Assembly (NCBI GenBank): GCA_005502925.1
Contig: SCPD01000028.1
Span: forward strand, 1-39,927
DNA from: Rhizobiales bacterium Y(2018)
GTDB lineage: Bacteria; Pseudomonadota; Alphaproteobacteria; Rhizobiales; Aestuariivirgaceae
Reading direction: 5' to 3'
DNA: 39,927 nucleotides
The position numbers were made by a program, and so were the translations under genes. Numbering within the stretch: position 1 is the stretch's first letter; each line of letters opens with the position of its first letter. Shown one piece after another: positions 16,319 through 25,084 of this stretch. The notes under the pieces are model-generated. The model worked only from the letters and a program-made list of their open reading frames with translations, had not been told where the DNA came from and made no database searches.

Positions 16319-17551
16319 TTATTTCGACGGAGGATTGAAATAGAGCTCCTCGCGCCCGGGCAGCGAGCCGTAAGTGTAAGGCTCTTGCGTGCCATTGGTC
16401 AGATCCAGGACGCTGTCCCGGACTTTGCGGAAGAGGAAACCGACTTCGACGCCCGGCTGCTGCAGCTGCTCGATCAACGCCACGACGAAGGGGCTGTTGC
16501 CCGTGTCGCCATCGAGTGCGACCTCGCCGGCCTTCGCCGCATAAGCGACGAGCACGCCGCCCTGCGGCTCGACGCGGCTCAGGCCCCGCCCGATCGAGCG
16601 GGTGGACGCGACGCGGGTCATCGTCTGCAGGAACGGATTGTTGCGGCAGGCATCGAGAATCACCAGCCGGAATTTGCGAGCCCCAGCCGTCGCCTCGACG
16701 ACATGGTCGAGCGGCACCGTCTCGAACAGGACGCGGCGATCCGAATCGAGCTTGGCGTCGACCGGGATGAGATAGTTCTGGCCATCGAGCTCGATGCCAT
16801 GACCGGCATAATAGACGACCGCCCAGTCGGCGCGCGCGGCGTCGTCGGCGAATTCGGCGAGCGCCGCCCAGGTCGCCTGACGATCCATATCGAGCTTGAG
16901 CGTCACCTTTTCAAAGCCGAGACCCGTCAAGGTGTCGGCAATGGCGCGCGCATCCGTCGCCGGATTCTTGAGCGCGGGAACGCCCGCATAGGTCGAGTTG
17001 CCGATGATCAAGGCGATGCGGCGTCCCAGTGTCTGCTTGTCGGCGGGCGCCACCGGCTCAAGCGGGGGAAGGGCCAGCTTCGCGGTGACGACGGGCTGCG
17101 GCGCGGCTGGCTCGAGATTGCGGTCGAGCTTCGTGGCGGGGGTCTCCGATTGCAGCACGAGCGTGGTCTGCTCCTCATCGGAGGGCAGCCGGGCGTCGCT
17201 TTTCTTGAGGGTGGTTGGTTCCTTGGACTTGGGCTTCGCCGCGGCGACCTTCTGCACCTGCTTGGCCGGCTTCTTCGCGGGCGCTTCGGCCTGCCTTTTA
17301 GCTGGTGCCGGTTCGGCCTTGGCCGACTTCACCGGCCCTGTTGACCTGCGCAGGCAGGAGGCCCGGTCGGGGAACATCTGGCCGCTGCTCCGCCAGCCCG
17401 CTCCGCATGTGGCGGAGCGATTGCATTGCCATTGGCCGAATTTGTTGATACCGCCGCAGACTGCAGCCTCCGCCATGCGGCCGGGCTGGATCAGGAACGC
17501 CGCCGCCACCAAAGGCAGCATCAGGAAAAGGATAATGGGCTTGAATTTCAT
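16319..17551 (-). CDS. Caspase-like (peptidase C14) exported or membrane-anchored protease
   Basis: The 410-residue protein begins with a hydrophobic signal or anchor (FKPIILFLMLPLVAAAFLI), then a Cys-rich stretch (VCGGINKFGQWQC, CGAGWRS, CLRRS) and a Lys/Ala/Pro-rich linker. A C-terminal caspase domain (about 170-390) follows. The catalytic dyad is H251 (VVYYAGHGIEL) and C302 (VILDACRNNPF), about 50 residues apart as in active caspase homologues, and GNSTYAGVPALKNPATDA is the usual start of the domain. Start 17551 gives the leader; 17593 is an alternative. It is the first gene of the operon with the exported protein and the CHASE2 cyclase. Its substrate and any role in cell death are unknown. 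Confidence 0.9.
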   Translation of the reverse strand: MKFKPIILFLMLPLVAAAFLIQPGRMAEAAVCGGINKFGQWQCNRSATCGAGWRSSGQMFPDRASCLRRSTGPVKSAKAEPAPAKRQAEAPAKKPAKQVQKVAAAKPKSKEPTTLKKSDARLPSDEEQTTLVLQSETPATKLDRNLEPAAPQPVVTAKLALPPLEPVAPADKQTLGRRIALIIGNSTYAGVPALKNPATDARAIADTLTGLGFEKVTLKLDMDRQATWAALAEFADDAARADWAVVYYAGHGIELDGQNYLIPVDAKLDSDRRVLFETVPLDHVVEATAGARKFRLVILDACRNNPFLQTMTRVASTRSIGRGLSRVEPQGGVLVAYAAKAGEVALDGDTGNSPFVVALIEQLQQPGVEVGFLFRKVRDSVLDLTNGTQEPYTYGSLPGREELYFNPPSK

Positions 17552-17676
17552 CCAGCCGCTCCGTCGTCTGGCACCCTTGGTTGCACTGCTCACAGGATAC
17601 GAACTTATCCTAAAGTAAATCTGAGCAGGAATACAGTGCCAAATGGCGATTGACGCCCCCCGTTTGGGAGGTTTGG

Positions 17677-18618
17677 TCAGCGCTTTTCGGGGTCGTAAGG
17701 CTCCATCAGCGCCGCCGGCGCCGCCGCGAAGCGGGTATTGACGATCACGACGATCAATGTCGCCACATAGGGCAGAGCGAGGAAGAGCTGATAGGGCAGG
17801 TCGACTGAGCCGCTGGTCTGGAGGCGGAGCTGGAAGGCATCGACCGCGCCGAAGAGAAGTGCCGCGCCGGCGCAGGCGAAGGGCTTCCAGCGGCCGAGCA
17901 CGACCAGTGCCAGGCAGATCCAGCCGCGCCCTGAAATAATGCCGAAGGTGAAGGAGCCGAAGGCGGCGAGATTGAGATAGGCGCCGGCAAGCCCGGCAAG
18001 CGCGCCTGCCGCCATCAGCGCCAGGATACGCATCTTGATCGGATCGATGCCGACGCCCGCCGCGGCCTTGGGATTCTCACCCACGGTACGCAGCGCAAGC
18101 CCCGCCGGCGTGCGGAACAGGAAGAAGGCCAGCGCCGGCACCAGCAGATAGACGATATAGGTCAAGGCATATTGGTTGAAGAGAACCGGCCCGACGAAAG
18201 GGATGTCGGACAGGAGCGGCAGCGGAATGGTGGAGAAAGGCGTGATGGCGGGCGGCACCGCACTTTCGCCGAAGCCGAGCCGGTAGCTGAAGAAGACGAG
18301 GCCGGTCGCGGCCATGGTGACGCCGAGGCCCGTCACCGTCTGGTCGAGCCGCAAGATGACGACGAGCAGCGCCATCAAGAGGCCGATCAACGCGCCCAGC
18401 AGCAAGGCGGCGAGGACGCCGAGCCACAAGGAGCCGGTCACATGCGCGGTGGCGAAGCCTGCAAGCGCGCCCGCCAGCATCATGCCTTCGATGCCGAGAT
18501 TGAGGACGCCGGAACGTTCGGCGACGAGCTCGCTCAACGTGCCGAGCAGCAAGGGCACGGCGAGCCGGATCGCCGCGGCGAAGAAGCCGATGTCCAGAAT
18601 GATGTCGAGCATGCTCAT
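17677..18618 (-). CDS. BMP-type (nucleoside) ABC transporter permease, second subunit
   Basis: The 313-residue multi-pass membrane protein belongs to the branched-chain/sugar permease superfamily, YufQ-like. Landmarks are GTLSELVAERSGVLNLGIEGMM near the N-terminus and the cytoplasmic loop VGENPKAAAGVGIDP. It starts at 18618 with a 4-bp ATGA overlap with the upstream permease; an in-frame ATG at 18651 is unlikely. It is the last gene of a four-gene importer operon for nucleosides, purines or a related solute. Confidence 0.9.
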   Translation of the reverse strand: MSMLDIILDIGFFAAAIRLAVPLLLGTLSELVAERSGVLNLGIEGMMLAGALAGFATAHVTGSLWLGVLAALLLGALIGLLMALLVVILRLDQTVTGLGVTMAATGLVFFSYRLGFGESAVPPAITPFSTIPLPLLSDIPFVGPVLFNQYALTYIVYLLVPALAFFLFRTPAGLALRTVGENPKAAAGVGIDPIKMRILALMAAGALAGLAGAYLNLAAFGSFTFGIISGRGWICLALVVLGRWKPFACAGAALLFGAVDAFQLRLQTSGSVDLPYQLFLALPYVATLIVVIVNTRFAAAPAALMEPYDPEKR

Positions 18619-19688
18619 GAGGCGGCCTCGCGCTTGGGCGACGGGCGCCATCTGATGCGGTAGCGCGCCAGCGTCATCGCCACCAGCACGGCGATCAAGG
18701 ACAGGCCCTGCACCGCGTCGGCGATGAAGAAGGGCACGCCGGTCTGGCGCGACATCTCATCGGCGCCGGTGGTGATGGCGGCGAGGAAGACAGCGGCGGG
18801 AATGACGCCTACGGCCGAGAGCCGCGCCAGCATCGCCACAACGAGGCCGGCATAACCGAAGCCCGGCGAGATCGAAGCGATGACCTGGAACTGGGTACCG
18901 CCGACTTCGCCGGCGCCGGCAAGGCCGGCGAGCGCGCCCGACAGCAGCACGGCGAAGAACGTGATGCGCCCGACATCGAGGCCGGCATGATGAGCGGCCT
19001 TCGGATTCTCGCCGACCACTTTCATGGCGAGGCCGAAAGAAGTGCGCTTCAGCACGATGCCGATGACGATCACGGCGATCACCGCGACGAGGACGCCGAG
19101 ATGCAGCCTTGTGCCGGCCCAGAAGACCGGAAATTCGGCATCCATCAGAATGTCGGGACTGTCGGTCCAGCCGGTGACCGGGTCTTTCCACGGTCCCGAC
19201 AGCAGCGCCATCATCAGATACATGACGATGAAATTGAGCATCAGCGTGCTCACCACCTCATCGACCTTGAGCCGCGTCTTGAGGAGGCCCGGAATGGCGG
19301 CAAGCGCTGCGCCGGCCAGTGCGGCGCCGACGATCATCGCCGGCACCAGCAGCGGCACCGGAATGTCGCCGCGGGCGCCGAGCCAGGCGGCGGCCATGGC
19401 GCCGACGAGGAGCTGGCCTTCGCCGCCGATATTCCAGAAACGGGTGCGCAAAGCCACCAGAGCGGCAAGGCCGGTGAGGACGAGCGGGGCGGCGCGTGCG
19501 ACGGTTTCGGTGATGGCGAATTTGCCGGCGAAGGCCGCCTCGCCCATGATGGCGAAGGCCTGAAACGGATTGGCGCCGGCAATGATGATGAGCAGGCCGC
19601 ACAAAACGAGGCTCGCGGCAATGGCGGCGAAAGGCATCAGCACCTCGCGCCAGCGCGATGGCGGGCGGGGCTCGAGCGCGATCCTCAT
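18615..19688 (-). CDS. BMP-type (nucleoside) ABC transporter permease, first subunit
   Basis: The 357-residue inner-membrane protein is YufP-like, with about nine hydrophobic segments, the RTRFWNIGGEGQLLVGAM motif near residue 85, and the VGENPKAAHHAGLDVGR loop typical of BMP-system permeases. It overlaps the ATPase gene upstream and the second permease downstream by 4 bp each, so the subunits are translationally coupled. It pairs with the next permease to form the channel. Confidence 0.92.
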   Translation of the reverse strand: MRIALEPRPPSRWREVLMPFAAIAASLVLCGLLIIIAGANPFQAFAIMGEAAFAGKFAITETVARAAPLVLTGLAALVALRTRFWNIGGEGQLLVGAMAAAWLGARGDIPVPLLVPAMIVGAALAGAALAAIPGLLKTRLKVDEVVSTLMLNFIVMYLMMALLSGPWKDPVTGWTDSPDILMDAEFPVFWAGTRLHLGVLVAVIAVIVIGIVLKRTSFGLAMKVVGENPKAAHHAGLDVGRITFFAVLLSGALAGLAGAGEVGGTQFQVIASISPGFGYAGLVVAMLARLSAVGVIPAAVFLAAITTGADEMSRQTGVPFFIADAVQGLSLIAVLVAMTLARYRIRWRPSPKREAAS

Positions 19689-21196
19689 GCCGGCACCTCG
19701 ATTGCGCCGCCATTCATGGCGAGGCCTATGCCGGCGACGGTCGCCTGCTCGACTTGCATGGCGCAGACGATGGCGCTTTCATACATCACCGCGATGCGGT
19801 CGGAGAGCTGGAAGATCTCGTCGAGATCATCCGAGATCAAAAGGATGGCGCAGCCTTCGGCGCGCAGCCGCATGAGCTCGCGATGGACGAAGGCGATCGC
19901 CGTCACATCGAGGCCGCGCGTCGGCTGCGCGATGATCAGGACCTTGGGCTTCAAAGCGAGCTCGCGCGCGACGATCGCCTTCTGCTGATTGCCGCCGGAG
20001 AGGAGCCCGATGGGCAGCTTCGCATCGGGCGGCCTGATGTCGTAACTGGCGATCTGCCGCTCGGCGAAAGCCGCCATGGCCTTGCGGTCGAGCCAGCCGA
20101 AATGGGCGAAGGGCGAGGCGCCGAAACGCGACAGAACCATATTGTCGCTGACCGGCAGGGCGCCGACGAGCCCGGCGCCGAGACGGTCTTCGGGAATATA
20201 AGCGAGACCGGCTTGCTGCATCCGGCGCGGCGAACCTGCTGATGTTGGCTTGCCGTCGATCAGGATCGTGCCGTCGGCGGCCATCTGGACGCCGGCAATG
20301 GTTTCGGCGAAACGCACCTGTCCATTGCCGGAGACGCCGGCAATGCCGACGATCTCGCCACCATGAACCTTGAGATCGATGGGCTGCGTCGCCTTGCCGA
20401 GCCGCAAACCCGCCAGCTCGAGGCGCGCGGCGCCCGTCTGATGCGGCGTGCGGGTGATGCGCTCGGGCTCATGACCGCACATCAGCACCGCGAGGCCGGC
20501 ATTGGTCAGCGTGCCGTCATTGACCGCATCCGCCACCACGGCGCCGCGCCGCATGACCACGACCCGGTCGGTGATGGCGCGCACCTCGTTGAGCTTATGA
20601 CTGATATAGACGACGCCGACGCCATCGGCCTTGAGCGCCCTGATGGCGCTGAACAGGCCTTCGGTCTCCTGCGGGGTGAGGACCGAGGTCGGCTCGTCGA
20701 GAATGAGGATACGGGCTTTACGGAACAAAGCGCGGATGATGTCGAGACGCTGCTTTTCACCGACAGCAAGATCGCCGACGAGCTGGTCGGGATCGAGCCC
20801 GAGCCCATAGGCTGCGGCGATTTCGGCGAGGCGGGCGAGCGCTGCCGCGCGGTCGATAAGGCCGTGGCGGCCGGCAAGTCCCGCCATCAGATTTTCGAGC
20901 ACGCTGTGGCGCGCCACCACATGGGTGTGCTGATGCACCATACCGATGCCGAGCGCGATGGCATCCGCTGTCGAGCCGATGCTTGCGGCCTTTCCGGCAA
21001 CCGCGATCGTGCCGGCATCGGGCCGGTAAAGACCGAAAGCGATGTTCATCAAAGTGGTTTTGCCGGCGCCGTTTTCACCGAGAAGCCCGACGACCTCGCC
21101 TGGCCGCAACGTGAAGTCGACGTCGCGGTTCGCCACCACCTCGCCGAAACGTTTGGTGATGCCGGTGAGGGCGAGGAGCGGTGTGTCGTCAGCCAT
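19685..21196 (-). CDS. BMP-type ABC transporter ATP-binding protein (two NBDs)
   Basis: The 503-residue protein has two tandem ATPase domains, as in RbsA and YufO. The first is complete: Walker A GENGAGKTTLMN, signature LAVGEKQRLDI, Walker B ILILDEPTSVLT. The second has a degenerate Walker A (GVSGNGQVRFAE), signature LSGGNQQKAIVARE and IIAQPTRGLD in place of a standard Walker B glutamate, which is usual for this family. ATG 21196 is chosen over 21223, which would overlap the binding-protein gene. It energises the two downstream permeases. Confidence 0.92.
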   Translation of the reverse strand: MADDTPLLALTGITKRFGEVVANRDVDFTLRPGEVVGLLGENGAGKTTLMNIAFGLYRPDAGTIAVAGKAASIGSTADAIALGIGMVHQHTHVVARHSVLENLMAGLAGRHGLIDRAAALARLAEIAAAYGLGLDPDQLVGDLAVGEKQRLDIIRALFRKARILILDEPTSVLTPQETEGLFSAIRALKADGVGVVYISHKLNEVRAITDRVVVMRRGAVVADAVNDGTLTNAGLAVLMCGHEPERITRTPHQTGAARLELAGLRLGKATQPIDLKVHGGEIVGIAGVSGNGQVRFAETIAGVQMAADGTILIDGKPTSAGSPRRMQQAGLAYIPEDRLGAGLVGALPVSDNMVLSRFGASPFAHFGWLDRKAMAAFAERQIASYDIRPPDAKLPIGLLSGGNQQKAIVARELALKPKVLIIAQPTRGLDVTAIAFVHRELMRLRAEGCAILLISDDLDEIFQLSDRIAVMYESAIVCAMQVEQATVAGIGLAMNGGAIEVPA

Positions 21197-21219
21197 CGGC
21201 ACTTTTCGGCGACTGCCGA

Positions 21220-22212
21220 TCAATCGGTCTTCGTCTCGCTCTCTTCATAGGTCACGGCAAATTTGCCGGCGGCGATATCGTTCGACTTGGCCTCGACCGC
21301 CGCCTTCACCTCGGCCGGCACCTTGTCGGCAAGTGCCGCGTAGTCGGCGAGATAATTGACGCGATGGGCGATGTTTTCGAGCGTGCTGTAATCCTTGGCG
21401 GCGAACTTGCCGCTCTTCACCGCGTCGACCGCTTCCTTCAGCACCGGATAGGGATCCCAGATCACGCTTGAGATCACAACCTTCGGATTGATCGCCGACT
21501 GATCGGTCATATTGCCGATGGCCAGCATCTGGCGCTCGGCGGCCGCCTCGATCACGCCGATGCGCTCGGCGAAGACGACATCGACACCCTGGTCGGCCAT
21601 GGCGATGGTCGCTTCCTTGGCCTTGGGCGGATCGAACATGGAGCCGATATAGGCGGCCTTCAACTGGATATCCGCTTTCATTTCCTTGGCGCCGGCGCGA
21701 TAGGCGTTGAGGAGTCCATAGGTCGTCGGCACCGCGATGCCCGCCACGACGCCGATCTTGCCGGATTTGGAAAGGCCGGCGGCGAGCATGCCGCCCAGAT
21801 AGGCTGCCTCGTAATTCTGGCCGTAGAAGGTCGCGAAATTGGGCTCGGTCGGACCCATGGCGGAACCCATGGTGAAGGCGGTCTTGCCATAGTTGCGGGC
21901 GACGCGCCGGCAGATCTGCTCGGTGCCATAGGCATCGCCGACAATGAGCTCGACGCCTTCCTCGCACCATTGCCTGAGCACGCGCGAGAAATCGGCGGCC
22001 TTCACCGATTCCGAATATTTGTAGTCGAGCTCCGCTTCTTTGGCGAGGCGGGTCATGGCGAGATGGAGCTGGGTCACGAAAGGCTCCTCCATCGGCGTCT
22101 CGAAGATACCGCGGATGCGGACCGAAGCGGCTCTGGCCGCGCCAAAGGGGATCGCTGCCGCCACTGTGCCGAAGGCGGCGATCTTCAGGACGTCGCGCCG
22201 AGTCTTGTGCAT
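21220..22212 (-). CDS. BMP family ABC transporter substrate-binding protein
   Basis: The 330-residue lipoprotein-like periplasmic binding protein of the BMP/PnrA family has a twin-arginine-style leader (RRDVLKIAAFG, cleavage near AARAA). Landmarks are IFETPMEEPFVTQLHLAMTRL, GSAMGPTEPNFATFYGQNYEAAYLGG and GKIGVVAGIAVPTTYG. Start 22212 has a strong GAGGAAGAG ribosome site and gives the leader. It opens the operon binding protein-ATPase-permease-permease. Family ligands include purine nucleosides, autoinducer-2-like sugars and lipophilic solutes, so the cargo is open. Confidence 0.92.
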   Translation of the reverse strand: MHKTRRDVLKIAAFGTVAAAIPFGAARAASVRIRGIFETPMEEPFVTQLHLAMTRLAKEAELDYKYSESVKAADFSRVLRQWCEEGVELIVGDAYGTEQICRRVARNYGKTAFTMGSAMGPTEPNFATFYGQNYEAAYLGGMLAAGLSKSGKIGVVAGIAVPTTYGLLNAYRAGAKEMKADIQLKAAYIGSMFDPPKAKEATIAMADQGVDVVFAERIGVIEAAAERQMLAIGNMTDQSAINPKVVISSVIWDPYPVLKEAVDAVKSGKFAAKDYSTLENIAHRVNYLADYAALADKVPAEVKAAVEAKSNDIAAGKFAVTYEESETKTD

Positions 22213-22336
22213 CTCTTCCTCTCCCGGTATCGCGGCAGGGTGCCGCGCTGTTCGTTCTTCTTGAGGCAAAGTCTAAGAGGGGCCTCGCGGCGGAATTTCG
22301 CGAAACTCGCGCTTTCGTGCAAAAAAACGGCATCGA

Positions 22337-22363
22337 TTGCGGGTCATCACAAAAAATCCGCAA
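22337..22363. promoter_or_regulatory. Inverted repeat in divergent promoter region
   Basis: TTGCGG at 22337-22342 and CCGCAA at 22358-22363 form an inverted repeat with a 15-base, AT-rich spacer. It lies between the divergent BMP operon and the lactonase-like gene, where an operator would sit. No regulator gene is adjacent, so any binding protein is unknown. Confidence 0.3.
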
Positions 22364-22413
22364 AGCACGCCGGACTATGCTGGGACGAATGAGAACAGGG
22401 AGGCTTATATAAA

Positions 22414-23193
22414 GTGACGCTCGCCAGAAAACTGACCATCTTGCTTCTGGGCTACGAGATCATCCCCAAGACCGTCTCGACCCGCGACCGCGGCGGTCGC
22501 TTCGTGATGGCGGAGCCGATCTGCGCCTATCTGATCGAGACGGCCAAGGGCCATGTCCTGTTCGACACCGGCGTCAATGCCGACAATATCCGCGATCCGG
22601 TCCGCCGTGAGGAGTATTTTATGAGCCGCGGCTGGCTTGCCCCGCCGATCGTGCTGCCCGAGCATGACTTTCTGCCCCAGCTCAAGGCGGTCGGCGTCGC
22701 GCCCGGCGACATCAAGGATGTGGTGCTGAGCCATGTCCATTGCGATCACACCGGCCATCTCAAGCATCTGCGCCACGCCAATATCTGGATCCAGCGCATC
22801 GAGCATGACTATGCCTTCTCGGATCACGGCAATCTCGCGGTGTTCAACGACGATTTTGATTTCCCCGATATGAAATGGCGGATCGTCGACGGCGACTTCG
22901 AGCTGATGTCCGGCATCGAAGGTATTTTCACGCGCGGCCACATGCCCGGTCATCAGTCGCTGGTGGTCACGCTGCCGAAGAGCGGCGTCAAGGTGCTGAC
23001 CGCCGATGCAGGCGATCTGTGGGAGAATTTCGAAGAGGAAGTGCTGCCGGGCGAAAGCTGTGACGATGTCGCGGCACTTGCCTCGATCCGCAAGCTCAAG
23101 GCGATCGCCCAGGAGCGCTCGGGCGAGCTCATTCTTCTGCATGACCCCGTCCGGGTACAGAAGCTCAAACTCGCGCCGGAGTTCTACGACTGA
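22414..23193 (+). CDS. AHL-lactonase-like metallo-beta-lactamase-fold hydrolase
   Basis: The 259-residue protein is of the AttM/AiiA type. The zinc motif HxHxDH is H107-x-H109-x-D111-H112 (SHVHCDHTGHL), with further ligands in GHMPGHQS and in LTADAGDL. The opening ILLLGYEIIPK and the DPVRREEY and PPIVLPEHDFLPQL segments fit the N-acyl-homoserine-lactonase family. It starts with GTG 22414 after a GGGAGG site. It is cytoplasmic and probably opens a lactone, either AHL (quorum quenching) or a small catabolic lactone such as gamma-butyrolactone. It is divergent from the BMP importer, which suggests a shared substrate or signal. Confidence 0.87.
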   Translation: MTLARKLTILLLGYEIIPKTVSTRDRGGRFVMAEPICAYLIETAKGHVLFDTGVNADNIRDPVRREEYFMSRGWLAPPIVLPEHDFLPQLKAVGVAPGDIKDVVLSHVHCDHTGHLKHLRHANIWIQRIEHDYAFSDHGNLAVFNDDFDFPDMKWRIVDGDFELMSGIEGIFTRGHMPGHQSLVVTLPKSGVKVLTADAGDLWENFEEEVLPGESCDDVAALASIRKLKAIAQERSGELILLHDPVRVQKLKLAPEFYD

Positions 23194-23222
23194 TGCCGAC
23201 AGGCGCAAGGCTTTACGCGGTC

Positions 23223-23415
23223 TTCCCCCTTCTCCCGCTTGCGGGAGAAGGTGGCCGAAGGCCGGATGAGGGTGTTCTCTCAGCTTATGCAGAATCGCAG
23301 GTGTGGAAAGTGTTGAAGCTTGTGATTCTTGTTCACTTGAATGACCGTCATCAACTGAACCAACACCCTCATCCGCCCTGTCGGGCACCTTCTCCCGCAA
23401 GCGGGAGAAGGGGAA
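23223..23415. repeat. RIME-like palindromic element, copy 2 (full core)
   Basis: It has the same outer hairpins and GGATGAGGGTGTT/AACACCCTCATCC arms as the copy at 5501, in the same orientation, with a central core of about 88 bases. The core shares GTTCTCTCAGCTT at its left and AACTGAACC at its right with the other copies. It lies just after the lactonase-like gene. Confidence 0.9.
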
Positions 23416-23632
23416 GTGCTTGAGGTCGACTCCTTCCCCGCGCTTTGCGCGGCGGCGGGAGAGTCTCCTCCTGGGTCAGGCTATGGCAGCGTAGGCCACA
23501 GACAAAGGCGTCACCCCTCCCATGGGGCCGCCGTCGCGATGGTGCCGGCGCCACGGATGGTTGCTGGAGCGGTGCTCCAAAAGTATATTCCGGCGATTGA
23601 CCGAATAGACTCCGAGGCGTTCACGTCAGATC
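23416..23632. other. Intergenic stretch without recognisable gene
   Basis: With the adjacent repeat, this completes a 439-bp gap between 23194 and 23632. Apart from a short CG-rich palindrome near 23440-23455 I find no conserved ORF, RNA or terminator. Codon pattern in all frames is poor. The promoter of the membrane protein at 23633 should be in its right half. Confidence 0.6.
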
Positions 23633-24250
23633 ATGAACTCGACAGCCACGACTGAGACAGGCCCTCCGACGGCTGCGGAGAAACGTGATGGCTCTCGCAA
23701 CATAATCATCATTCTCCTGCACAACCTGCCGCTTGCGGTGGTCTATCTGGCGTTTGGCTTCTGGCGGGCGGCGCGGAACGATATCCAAGCCGCATGCGAC
23801 TTCATCTGCGGCTATACGAACCGCTTCGGCGACCAGCTGCCGATCGTCGCCTCCGTCAGGGCCAAATTTGCCGAGACCGGCGCGCCGATTGATGTCGAGC
23901 TGGGCCGGGAGATTCTGTTCTTCAACATCGTCATCGGCATATGGGCGATCCCCATCACGGTTCTGGCTTACATCCTCTATGTTCGCCAGCATGGTGTTTT
24001 CAAAGACCGGAAGATAAGGGCCAAGAGCCCCATACGAGTGATACTGGCCAAGATGTTTCTTCTGACCGTGATGGTGATCATGATCATAGTCCCCTTCGCG
24101 CCGAAAGACATCGTGCTGACGCACTGGGTTGGCCTCTTCGTGTCCAATTTGATGAGCGTGTGCATCTCGATGGTGCTGATGGTCTTCGTGCTTCATGTCT
24201 ATGAATGGAGTGCCGCCATTGAGGAGAAGCGGCAAGGCGCTTCCGTGTAA
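23633..24250 (+). CDS. Four-helix membrane protein of unknown function
   Basis: The 205-residue protein has four hydrophobic segments: IIIILLHNLPLAVVYLAFGF (about 24-43), ILFFNIVIGIWAIPITVLAY (about 90-110), a Met/Ile/Val-rich helix (about 132-152) and a last one around SNLMSVCISMVLMVFVLH. The first extramembrane loop has two cysteines in ACDFICGYTNRFG. I recognise no family. No strong ribosome site precedes ATG 23633. Its stop codon directly abuts that of the convergent sugar permease. Good amphipathic layout and coding-like third positions support it as real. Confidence 0.7.
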   Translation: MNSTATTETGPPTAAEKRDGSRNIIIILLHNLPLAVVYLAFGFWRAARNDIQAACDFICGYTNRFGDQLPIVASVRAKFAETGAPIDVELGREILFFNIVIGIWAIPITVLAYILYVRQHGVFKDRKIRAKSPIRVILAKMFLLTVMVIMIIVPFAPKDIVLTHWVGLFVSNLMSVCISMVLMVFVLHVYEWSAAIEEKRQGASV

Positions 24251-25084
24251 TCACCCTTTCACGGCGCCCGCCATCAAGCCCGACACGATATGGCGCTGCA
24301 AAAGGAGGACGAGCGCGATCAGCGGGACGGTCACGATCACCGAAGCGGCCATCACGCGGCCCCAGGGCAACTCATAGGCGCTGGCCCCGGTGATGAGGGC
24401 GATGGCGACCGGCACGGTGCGCTTTTCGTTGGAGAGCGTGAAGGTCAGAGCGAACAGAAACTCGTTCCAGGCCAGGATGAAAGCGAGGAGCCCGGTCGCG
24501 GCCAGCGCCGGCGCCATCAGCGGCAGGAAAATCTCGGTCATGATGCGGAAGGAGGAGGCGCCGTCCATGACGGCCGAATCCTCGAGCTCGCGCGGCAGCT
24601 CGCGCAGGAACGCCGTCAGGACCCAGGTGGTGAAGGGCAGAGTGAGGATGAGATTGGAGAAGATGAGGCCGGTCAGCGTGTTGTAGAGGCCGGCGGCGCG
24701 GATGAGCTCGAACAGGCCGGACAGGACGGCGATCTGCGGGAACATCGATATGCTCAGCACCGCGAAGAGGATGGCGGCGCGGCCGCGGAACTTGATGCGG
24801 CCGAGCGCATAGGCAGCCGTCACCGCGAGAGCGAGCGAGATCGCCGTGGCGACGGAGGCGACGATGAGCGAATTGACGATATTGCGGGCGAAGGACTGCT
24901 CGGCGAAGAGGGCGCGGTAGTTCTCCAAGGTCGGCGCCGCGGGCAGGAATTCGACGCGGAAGATGGCGCTGCCGCTTTTCAGCGAGGAGACGATCGCCCA
25001 ATAGAACGGAAACACCGTGTAGAACAGGATCGCGGCGACGAGCGCGTAGAAAAGGATGCGGCGCAGAAGGACGAGCGGAGTCAT
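24251..25084 (-). CDS. Sugar ABC transporter permease (MalG family)
   Basis: The 277-residue protein has six hydrophobic segments and the carbohydrate-permease EAA loop, here LEDSAVMDGASSFRIMTEIFLP followed by APALAATG (residues about 185-215). The N-terminal FYTVFPFYWAIVSSLKSG segment is characteristic of MalG-type subunits. It overlaps the MalF-type gene by 4 bp and is last in the operon. It pairs with that protein as the importer channel for a di- or oligosaccharide or a polyol. Confidence 0.92.
   Translation of the reverse strand: MTPLVLLRRILFYALVAAILFYTVFPFYWAIVSSLKSGSAIFRVEFLPAAPTLENYRALFAEQSFARNIVNSLIVASVATAISLALAVTAAYALGRIKFRGRAAILFAVLSISMFPQIAVLSGLFELIRAAGLYNTLTGLIFSNLILTLPFTTWVLTAFLRELPRELEDSAVMDGASSFRIMTEIFLPLMAPALAATGLLAFILAWNEFLFALTFTLSNEKRTVPVAIALITGASAYELPWGRVMAASVIVTVPLIALVLLLQRHIVSGLMAGAVKG

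Noticed and set aside
22213-22413. Possible riboswitch in the leader before the BMP operon
   Set aside because: The region has small inverted repeats, but I could not match any known purine or other riboswitch core or pairing pattern.
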